Below, in pieces: positions 1 through 6,390 of a DNA stretch of 29,207 bases (positions are counted from its first letter, which is position 1; every line of letters begins with the position of its first letter). The notes beneath the pieces were generated by a model, which saw only the letters and a program-made list of their open reading frames with translations, was not told where the DNA came from and did no database searches. Origin of the DNA: Hondaea fermentalgiana. Taxonomy: Eukaryota; Sar; Bigyra; Thraustochytrida; Thraustochytriidae. The stretch lies in assembly GCA_014084085.1 (NCBI GenBank), contig NPFB01000067.1, positions 172,015 through 201,221 of the forward strand, in the 5' to 3' direction. Made by a program: the position numbers and the translations under genes.

Positions 1-342
1 GCGCGGCGCGCGGCGCAGGCGGGCGCGTGCGCCCGAGGACGCAGCGCAGACAGGGCGGCGGGCGAAGATACATAGGGACAAGCAGGGGGCGGCTCGCGAG
101 ACGAGGCGCCCCAACCACCAAACATATCGGAGCAGATAAAGGGCGCAGACGAGCAGAGCAGAGCAGAGCAGAGCAGAGCAGGGGAGGGCAGAGCAGACTG
201 CGGAGGGTGGCTGTTGTTCGCGGCGCGCGCACGCAGGCTCGCAGACAGACAAGCTCGCAGGCAGACCAGCCCGGCGAGAGAGAGAGCTAGCAGGGGCGGC
301 GCTGTTGCTTGAAGGGGCTCGCGACCCGCGGCGGCCAGCAAG
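1..342. other. 5' flank of eIF3m; no gene seen
   Basis: GC-rich leader region ahead of the eIF3m start. It is dominated by purine-rich short repeats (AGCAG/GAGCA units at about 151-180, then a GAGAGAGAG run near 277-287). The only open frame here starts at a poor context and is low-complexity Arg/Gln/Ser, so I do not call it. The region probably holds the promoter and 5'UTR of the downstream gene. Confidence 0.6.
151..180. repeat. (GAGCA)6 microsatellite
   Basis: Six perfect tandem copies of the 5-mer GAGCA, followed by further imperfect copies to about 195. It lies in the presumed 5'UTR or promoter of eIF3m. Confidence 0.9.
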
Positions 343-1779
343 ATGGCGACCTCCAAGGCGTCCTCTGTGCACCTTGAGTCGGTGATGGTGGAGCTCGTCC
401 CGCTCGAGCACATTGCGGCAGAGCTCGTGGAACACATCTCGGCGGACCTGCAAGAGGGCTCGCGCGAGGGCTTCTCCAGCAAGTGCGATACCTACATCAA
501 GGATGGCGCCCTCAAGGAGCTGGTCATTACCTTTTTGGAAACGATCTCCACCGTGGGCGCCCAGGCCAAGGTGGCCGACCAGCGCTCGCGCTTCGTCATT
601 CTCTTTTCGCTGGCGCGGCACCTTCCCGTCGATGTCCTGGCCGAGGTCTCGCCCGTTATTGTGAACGCTGTGATGCAGCTGCCGCAAAAGCCAGAGGACA
701 TGGCCGCCGACCAGCACATGCGCATGACGGTGCTGCGCGACCTGTACACGGTAATTGACCCGCAGTCACCCTCTCGCTATGGCATGCTCACGAGCATGAT
801 CAAGTACGCAGAGACCACTGAGCAGTTTCAAATTCTTGATGGCTCCTCTGCTGGCGATGTTGCCGAGCTCTGCAAGGTCTGGAACAGCGGCGTCGCCGGC
901 GCCACCGTGACGCCCGTCATGCAGCGCGATCTGCTCCGGTCCTTTTGCGACCTCATTGTCACCAAGCGCACCAAGCAGCCCCCCGCCGACGAGGACAGCA
1001 TGCGCACCGCGGAGCTCAAGGAGCTTCGCTTTCTCTTCAAACTGCTCGAGCAACTCGAGGACGCCTCGGTCCCCTCTGACGAGCGCGCCAAGTCGGCCAA
1101 GTACGCCGCGCGCGCCGCCGAGATCTCGATCAAGTACCCGCTGCCGCACGACGTTGCGCAGGCAAACACCCTCGACGATATTGCCCCCGAGACCCTGAGC
1201 CGCGCGGCCACGGCCCTTCTCGCCGTGAGCGAGACGGAGCGCCTTGACTCGGCGAGCGTCATCGCCACCACCTCGCTCACGGCTCTCTTTGGCTCGGTCA
1301 AGGATCTCGAGGGCAACCCGGAGTACGCCACTCTGTACAAGCTCTTGCACGTCTTTGCGGCCGAAGACCTCGAGGCCTTTGCGCAGTTCAAGTCTTCCAA
1401 CCCGGGATTTATTGAGGGCCTCGGGCTCAGCGAGGACACCTGCCTGCACAACATGCACCTGCTCACCCTGGCTTCGCTCGCTGCCAAGAACGAGTCTGTC
1501 ACGTATGACCAGATTGCCACCGATTTGAAAATCTCAAGGGATGATGTCGAGGAGTGGGTCATCGACGCCATCACGAGCAAGCTCATTGACGCCAAGATGG
1601 ACCAGCTGAACCAGTCCATCGTCATTAACCGTGGCTCGCAGCGTCTTCTCAGCGATGACCAGTGGGTCGATGCTCAGCAGAAGCTCCACCAGTGGACCTC
1701 TGATGTGCGGGAGCTTCTCAACACCGTGCGCAGCGTGCGGCAAGAGCAGGAGATGCTCGCGCAGCAGCCTCCTCAGTAG
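343..1779 (+). CDS. EIF3M: Eukaryotic translation initiation factor 3 subunit M (PCI domain)
   Basis: A 478-residue intronless frame. eIF3m is a PCI-domain subunit of the cytosolic eIF3 complex, which binds the 40S subunit and organises the pre-initiation complex. The C-terminal half shows the helical repeats and winged helix of a PCI domain (about residues 240-430). Diagnostic stretches are LHNMHLLTLASLAAKN and the winged-helix segment ISRDDVEEWVIDAI, then KLIDAKMDQLNQSIVINR, which match the eIF3m signature well. The C-terminus is a helical, Gln-rich tail (RSVRQEQEMLAQQ). The protein is about 100 residues longer than the animal protein (about 374), mainly in the N-terminal helical part. The start is the first ATG after the leader, in context AAGATGG. 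COP9 or proteasome-lid PCI proteins are the alternatives, but the winged-helix sequence favours eIF3m. Confidence 0.9.
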   Translation: MATSKASSVHLESVMVELVPLEHIAAELVEHISADLQEGSREGFSSKCDTYIKDGALKELVITFLETISTVGAQAKVADQRSRFVILFSLARHLPVDVLAEVSPVIVNAVMQLPQKPEDMAADQHMRMTVLRDLYTVIDPQSPSRYGMLTSMIKYAETTEQFQILDGSSAGDVAELCKVWNSGVAGATVTPVMQRDLLRSFCDLIVTKRTKQPPADEDSMRTAELKELRFLFKLLEQLEDASVPSDERAKSAKYAARAAEISIKYPLPHDVAQANTLDDIAPETLSRAATALLAVSETERLDSASVIATTSLTALFGSVKDLEGNPEYATLYKLLHVFAAEDLEAFAQFKSSNPGFIEGLGLSEDTCLHNMHLLTLASLAAKNESVTYDQIATDLKISRDDVEEWVIDAITSKLIDAKMDQLNQSIVINRGSQRLLSDDQWVDAQQKLHQWTSDVRELLNTVRSVRQEQEMLAQQPPQ

Positions 1780-1824
1780 TTTCCTCTCTGCGTGTGTAAC
1801 TTGCTCATCCATTCCTTGCCTCTA

Positions 1825-1892
1825 CCTTTTTTCTTCTTTCTTTCTTTCTTTCTTTCTTCCTTTCTTTTCTTTTTCCTTTTCCTTTTCTTTTT
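1825..1892 (+). repeat. 68-nt pure polypyrimidine tract with (TTTC)n core
   Basis: An uninterrupted C/T run starting about 45 nt after the eIF3m stop codon, containing a (CTTT)n core at about 1833-1858 and T-rich units after it. A possible 3'-end processing or termination aid, or simply a microsatellite. Confidence 0.85.
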
Positions 1893-2191
1893 GAAGATCT
1901 ATTGCGTACTGCCGTCCGCAAGCCTTGCTGCAATTTGCGGCTTTTGTTGGACTCGACAGCGAGCGAGTAGCAATTTATTCACCAAAGAAATGGGAATTGA
2001 GCGACTTTTGATGCTGCAGACGTGGAGTGTCTTGTTTGATCGCTATTTTTATTATTATCCAGCAGTTGCAAATGAGCGACATGAACGAGTTGATTTCGCG
2101 CGTTCGTAAACAGCCATGACCTTTACTTTGCTTATCCTCAATACGAATGTGCGCTGGACAGGTCAGCCATGGTTGACTCACCAATTTCCTT

Positions 2192-2249
2192 CAAGAACAA
2201 GAACAAGAACAATAAGAAGAAGAAGAAGAAGGAGAAGAAGGAGAAGAAA
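2192..2249. repeat. AAGAAC/AAG purine-rich repeat
   Basis: A run of AAGAAC units that turns into AAG and AAGGAG units. It is nearly purine-only on the plus strand, hence pyrimidine-rich in the cofilin sense. Confidence 0.8.
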
Positions 2250-2421
2250 TCAAAACGATTGTTGATTGGAAAGAACAGAATATGTCTCAAAAAGAAGAAC
2301 GAGAGATCAAGCAATGAGTCTTTTGGGAATGGCCAAACTGCAAGCAACGAAAATGCTTTCTGTGCAGATGCAGTGATCAAAGGGTGCCGCGACCTTCCCC
2401 AAGAAAAAGAAGGAAAGAAAA

Positions 2422-2901
2422 TCACGCATCAATCCAGTCATCATTGTCGTCGTCGACCTCGTCCTGATCGCTTTCCACTTGCGCATCGTCTCCAAGCACG
2501 CCCGTGCGCACGTCGTTGGTCGTGGTGGCACTCACATCGAAGCAACCCTCGCAAATCTCACGAATCGCCGTTCGACCCGTGAGGTAGTCCATTTGCGTTG
2601 CCGTCGGCGCGGAACGTGGGTTCCAGTTGATGAAGAAGAGCTTGTCAGACTTGCGTCCATCTGAGGTCGTGTACTCGTACTCGTACACCACGTAGCGGCA
2701 GTCGTGCTCGGGGAGAGCAGCCACGAGGTCGTCGACGCCCTTGCTCCGGTCTGCCTCAACGTGCTTCACTCTGTGCACGCGGCCCTCGCCATCCTCGTCG
2801 ACGCCGAACATCACCCACCGGTACTTGCGGCCTAGCTTGAACTTTTTGTACTCGGCCAAGACGTCCTCGTCGACGCGGTACAGCGCCTTCTCCTCCGTCA
2901 T
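2422..2901 (-). CDS. ADF/cofilin actin-depolymerising factor with acidic Trp tail
   Basis: A 159-residue single ADF-H domain protein that binds and severs actin filaments. Residues 7-135 are the domain: FKLGRKYRWVMF (21-32), the hallmark ALPEHDCRYVVYEYEYTTSDGRKSDKL region (62-88), FFINWNP (89-95) and the long helix after SAPTATQMDY. Glu/Asp-Cys-Arg-Tyr and the KSDKL...WNP pattern mark cofilin rather than GMF or coactosin. Two oddities: the usual Lys before Met in the actin-binding helix (KMxYAS in the family) is Gln103, and the fold is followed by a 23-residue acidic tail (137-159) ending DDDNDDWIDA. Start: the ATG at 2901 has a purine at -3. The frame stays open for about 15 more codons upstream with protein-like sequence, so a small upstream exon is possible. 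It is divergent from SLBP. Confidence 0.88.
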   Translation of the reverse strand: MTEEKALYRVDEDVLAEYKKFKLGRKYRWVMFGVDEDGEGRVHRVKHVEADRSKGVDDLVAALPEHDCRYVVYEYEYTTSDGRKSDKLFFINWNPRSAPTATQMDYLTGRTAIREICEGCFDVSATTTNDVRTGVLGDDAQVESDQDEVDDDNDDWIDA

Positions 2902-3601
2902 CGTCTCGACGCTGGACTTGTATCCAAGGTCCGCCTTCTCTCTTCAAGCCTCGTTCCTGCGTGCGTGCGTGCGTGCGTGCGTGCGAGCGTGCGAGCGAGC
3001 GTGCGAGCGAGCGAGCGAGTAAACGAGCGCGCGGGCGAGGGTGCGCGCGTGCGTGTGGGCGTGCGGAGCTTGCTTGCCGCTTTGCGTACGAGTGCCTCGA
3101 CTGGGACCGACTGCGTTCTGATTTGACAAGAAAACCGGTATCATTTGATATAAGACAGTTTCACAAGCAGGAAGACCCAGGTCGATCGAATAGTCATGTC
3201 AGGTAGGGTAGAAGTCTGCTCGCTGTTGAACTGCAAGTTCATCGCCCGAAGCTGCCGCAGGCACTTCTCAAATCCCCGCCATCACCTTGTCCTAAAGATG
3301 TAGAACGAGACTTTATCAATTTCACATGGCATCGAGCTTCTTTTCCCTTTATCTTGGTCAGCATTGATCTCACCTTTTTTGATCTCGGTTCTAGCTCAGG
3401 CCCAAAGTCAAGCAACGTAGACTTCTCTTTATCGTCATCGTTGGGCTGGCTGGATCGGCCACAGTTTCTTTCAAGACTATCGTGCGTGCGAAAGAGCAAC
3501 TGTTGCAAAAGAGGTCGCAGAAAAGGCAAAACAAGGAAGGAAAACAAGGAGATAAAAACACCACGAAAGACAGAAGGGCAACGAAAGTTGAGAGCGAAAC
3601 C
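2902..3601. other. Divergent promoter region between cofilin and SLBP
   Basis: 700 bp shared by the 5' ends of cofilin (-) and SLBP (+). The cofilin side is a GCGT/GCGA microsatellite. The SLBP side (3115-3450) is less GC-rich and non-repetitive. No convincing separate gene: the open frames lack ATG starts or family resemblance. Confidence 0.6.
2959..3019. repeat. (GCGT)n/(GCGA)n microsatellite
   Basis: Tandem GCGT units that grade into GCGA units, about 60 nt, ending about 60 nt before (in the cofilin sense, upstream of) the cofilin start. Confidence 0.9.
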
Positions 3602-4525
3602 ATGAAACGCGCGCGAGAGGAGCACGAGCGAGGTCCTGCGCATCGCTCAGAGCCATGGAAACGCCCGCGGGGACACAAGGGACGCGTGGGTGGTAGCCAC
3701 GAGCGGAGCAAGGTTGCGATAGACGAGAGACGCAGAAACCAAGGCCCGCGGCGCCACCAGCGAGATGCTGTGCAAGAACCGCCGGCGCCTCCACCACCGC
3801 CGCAAGGATCCCAGGCAGACGCGTCGAAGGGGCAATTGGGACAGGAAGCCCCGAACGGGCCCAAAAAGGCCTTCGAGTACCAAGGTAAGTTGTGGCTCAT
3901 GTAGCGAGCGGCGACTGGGAGCTGAGCAAATCTAACGACCAAGACCACCTTGTTGATCAACACGAATGCCTTCGTGTTGGCGTGCGCACATCGACTCCAT
4001 CCGACGTTTCTTCTTCACACGCACGTAGTCAAGACCAAATCTGATGCCAAGGTGGAACGCGAGACATGCCCCCGAAGATTAGAGCAGCGGCAAAAGCAAG
4101 TTGATCTGGGCAAGAACACGCTTGGGTACCAGCAATATCTAGAGCAAGTGCCGCGCAAAGCACGCAAATCGAGCAGGGAGCATCCCAGGACGCCCGACAT
4201 TGAGCAAAAGGTAAGCAAGCGCGCGTTCGATGGTCAAATCAGGGCTTGGCGAAGGGGATTGCACAAGTGGGATCCCGAGATCCAGCCTGACCAGCAGGTC
4301 ATCCATGAGCCGCTCGAGCCCGCCGCACCTCCGCCAGCCTCTACTTCTACTTCTCCTTCTCCTCTTCCTACTCATCTCTCTGTGGCCCCGCGTTCGAGCA
4401 CAGGAAATAGCCTCAGCGAGCCACAGCCAAATGCTGCAGCACCTCCAGCTCCTAGTACTGCTCCAGCTGCTGCAGACCCTGAAAAGTCCATCTTCGAGGA
4501 GCTCGAGGACGACGAGCTCCTCTAA
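3602..4525 (+). CDS. SLBP: Histone RNA stem-loop-binding protein (SLBP), two exons: 3602-3884, 4029-4525
   Basis: SLBP binds the 3' stem-loop of replication-dependent histone mRNAs and drives their processing, export and translation in S phase. Splicing 3885-4028 (CAAG^GTAAGT ... CACGTAG^TC) joins the two frames in phase and gives 259 residues. The RNA-binding domain lies in exon 2: RRLEQRQKQVDLGKNTLGYQ, then YLEQVPR, HPRTPD and SKRAFDGQIRAWRRGLHKWDP. It matches the family core RRQKQI..GKNT..Y..Y...VPR, the phosphorylatable TP in HPxTP, and the closing W..ALHxWDP. Exon 1 is basic, Pro-rich and disordered. The C-terminal tail is Pro/Ala/Ser-rich and ends in an acidic stretch, EELEDDELL. The start is the first ATG in frame (context AAACCATGA). 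Confidence 0.9.
3885..4028 (+). other. SLBP intron (144 nt)
   Basis: Donor CAAG^GTAAGT; acceptor follows a pyrimidine-containing stretch ending CACGTAG. Removal joins phase 1 to phase 1 and keeps the frame into the RNA-binding domain; without it the exon 1 frame stops at 3902-3904. Confidence 0.85.
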
Positions 4526-4564
4526 CTTATAGTAATCGTGCCAAACTCCATCAGGCTAACCTCG

Positions 4565-4594
4565 CGCACGCACGCACGCACGCAGGCACGCACG
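4565..4594. repeat. (CGCA)n microsatellite
   Basis: Tandem CACG/CGCA units, with one GGCA interruption, in the gap between SLBP and the membrane protein gene. Confidence 0.85.
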
Positions 4595-4670
4595 TAGCGC
4601 TTACGCCGCGTCTGCGGCAGCGCGTGCGCACACGCGGCTCGTGGGGTGTGTATACGTTCGTCCTTTCTTC

Positions 4671-4736
4671 CTTTGTTTGTTTGTTTGCTTTGTTTGCTTG
4701 CTTCGGTTTGCTTGCTTGCTTGCTTGCTTTGCTTGC
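4671..4736. repeat. (TTTG)n/(CTTG)n microsatellite
   Basis: TTTG units giving way to CTTG units just upstream of the membrane-protein start, in the presumed 5'UTR or promoter. It creates a spurious Leu/Cys/Phe-rich open frame upstream of the ATG. Confidence 0.85.
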
Positions 4737-4791
4737 GTCGACATCAATCACTCAATCAGGCGTGTCGCTCGCACGCTGCGCGGAGAAGACG

Positions 4792-5886
4792 ATGGAGACA
4801 GCGGGACGCGCAGGCGCCGCGGCGGACAAGACGCAGCTCGAGGGGACGATGCCGTCTTCTGGAGCAGCAGCAGCAGCAGCAGCAGCAGCCATTTTGGGCG
4901 GCGACGGAAATACAGACGGGGCAGGGTCGGGCTACTCGGCGCAAATGCTCGTGGGGTCTTTTGCCATGTTCGCGTGCTTTTTTGCAGTGCTGCTCTCGGT
5001 CCTCATCCCGAACAGCAGGATGTTTATGAAACGGCACGCACGAAGGCACCGTATCGCTGCACTCATGTATTTGGTGTGGCTCCTTTTCGGGTTCACAGAC
5101 CTGTATCTGGACGTGGGAATCAACCAATTTGTTTTCCATGTCGTACTCGGCTGTCTTGGTGTGGCGGTGACCTTGTCAGCCGCCTTTGACTTTCGCTTTC
5201 ACGAGAGAGTCCGTAATAGGGCTTCTGGAACCCTTGAAAAGGAAACGACCGTGACATTTTCCGAGATGATCGAACACTCGTTCTACCAAGCGCTCAATCT
5301 TGTGCAGATCTCATACCTTCATCTTGTATCGTTGTCGCCGCGGCCGGCCTGGCAAAATATGGGTCTCCTCATGTGCGCTACAGCGCCATGGCTATTGCGA
5401 AGCCATTTTCCTGTCAACAGCTTTTCCAAAAACTATGCTTCTGTCCCACTTTCCAGCTACAGTCCAGAGCTCATTTTGTATCGCATCAAAAAGTGGCAAT
5501 ACGTTTTTTACAAGCATGCGCTGCTGCATGGTGTCAACATCTCGGCAGCCCTACGAGCTGGCTCGAGTGGGCTTTCTCTCGTGGATGAGCCTTTGTTCAG
5601 GCTCTACTGGCTTTCGCTCAACTGCAGCTACGTCATGGAGTTTTTCTTGCAAACGCTCGTCAAGAAGCGCTACATGTCGCAGAGCGTCTTACTCACCCTG
5701 CAGCGCCTCCTCATGGCTGTCTCAAGCGTTAGTGCGCTCTTTGTCCTGCTCTATGTGCGTCTCGACGTCTGTCTCATCTCGTTCGGGCTCAACATGGTGA
5801 ACCGCGGCCATGACTTTGTCAACACTGCTATTGTTCTCGTCCTAGCGCTTGCGCTCGATCCTGTCTGGTCTGCTATATTCCCCTAG
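4792..5886 (+). CDS. Multi-pass membrane protein of unknown function
   Basis: A 364-residue intronless protein that I do not recognise by name. Start: the ATG at 4792 has A at -3 and G at +4; the upstream open frame has no ATG. The N-terminus (1-50) is soluble, Gly/Ala-rich, with nine alanines (25-33). Probable membrane spans: about 51-73, 87-108, 111-134, 163-180, 188-203, 268-290, 298-321 and 343-361, with a basic cluster KRHARRHR (80-87) after the first. The central polar segment is rich in conserved-looking aromatic and basic residues: APWLLRSHFPVNSFSKNY (198-215), LILYRIKKWQYVFYKHALLH (227-246) and FRLYWLSLNCSYVMEFFLQT (269-288). This reads like a genuine conserved family rather than a chance frame. 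No transporter, enzyme or receptor signature was seen, so no function is proposed. Confidence 0.75.
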   Translation: METAGRAGAAADKTQLEGTMPSSGAAAAAAAAAILGGDGNTDGAGSGYSAQMLVGSFAMFACFFAVLLSVLIPNSRMFMKRHARRHRIAALMYLVWLLFGFTDLYLDVGINQFVFHVVLGCLGVAVTLSAAFDFRFHERVRNRASGTLEKETTVTFSEMIEHSFYQALNLVQISYLHLVSLSPRPAWQNMGLLMCATAPWLLRSHFPVNSFSKNYASVPLSSYSPELILYRIKKWQYVFYKHALLHGVNISAALRAGSSGLSLVDEPLFRLYWLSLNCSYVMEFFLQTLVKKRYMSQSVLLTLQRLLMAVSSVSALFVLLYVRLDVCLISFGLNMVNRGHDFVNTAIVLVLALALDPVWSAIFP

Positions 5887-5976
5887 TGTAGCAGAGCTTA
5901 CCATTCCGATAAAGCCCTGGCTGATGTGTTTGTTGTTGTCCTACCAACGCGGAGCTCCGCATCATGTCTCTCGAGA

Positions 5977-6031
5977 CTTCTTTTTTCTTCCTTCCTTCCT
6001 TCCTTCCTTTCTTTCGCTCGCTCGCTCGCTT
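5977..6031 (+). repeat. (CCTT)n then (GCTC)n microsatellite
   Basis: TTCC tandem units followed directly by GCTC units, about 90 nt after the stop of the membrane protein gene. Confidence 0.85.
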
Positions 6032-6315
6032 GCATCATCGTCAATCCATCGACCCCCACATTGATTGCTTGTCTTCTTCCCTCTTTTCCTGCTCCCTTGC
6101 CAAGCCGCGATAATGAAAAACGAAAAAGCGAAGAAGCAAAGCTAAAAACGAGCATGGCCGTTTGGCCACATTGTGCCGCCACAGCGGCTTTGCAGTAGCG
6201 GTCGCTCGGTTGTTCTGACAGACCACTGTAGCGAGATCGACGCGAGAGCCCTCGCCGAAGGGGAGAGGGGCCGCGCGTGGAAGGCACACGAGGCCAGGAC
6301 GAGCGCGAGGGAGGG

Positions 6316-6357
6316 CACGGCAAGGCGAGGCAAGACAAGACAAGGCAAGGCAAGGCA
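6316..6357. repeat. (GGCAA)n repeat
   Basis: Imperfect GGCAA/GACAA pentamers immediately before the CFAP20DC-like start, in the presumed 5'UTR. Confidence 0.8.
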
Positions 6358-6390
6358 ACTCAGACTAAGCTCGACAAAGCGGTTTCCAGC

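Larger units (their letters stand above)
1780..2421. other. Convergent 3' region between eIF3m and cofilin; no gene
   Basis: 642 bp separating two convergent genes. It has a pyrimidine-only tract just after the eIF3m stop and a mirror-image purine tract before the cofilin stop, so each transcript would have a U/C-rich 3'UTR. Between them is relatively AT-rich sequence. The open frames here are low-complexity products of these tracts. Confidence 0.6.
5887..6390. other. Intergenic region upstream of CFAP20DC-like gene; no gene
   Basis: 504 bp holding the 3' end of the membrane protein gene and the presumed promoter of the next gene. It carries a pyrimidine-rich microsatellite on the left and a GGCAA repeat on the right. 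Open frames on the minus strand are Arg/Ser/Leu low-complexity and unsupported. Confidence 0.6.

Noticed and set aside
766..1625. 230-265 codon antisense frames within eIF3m
   Set aside because: Mirror frames of a GC3-rich gene; eIF3m is clearly the coding sense.
2944..3144. Possible upstream exon of cofilin starting at the minus-strand ATG near 3144 with donor GTACGC
   Set aside because: The donor is weak, the acceptor near 2950 is unclear and the peptide has no ADF-like start; the ATG at 2901 is simpler, although a small upstream exon cannot be ruled out.
4205..4220. Donor-like AAAAG^GTAAGC in SLBP exon 2
   Set aside because: The frame continues through it, and the sequence on both sides (TPDIEQKVSKRAFDGQIRAW) is contiguous SLBP RNA-binding domain, so the site is exonic.
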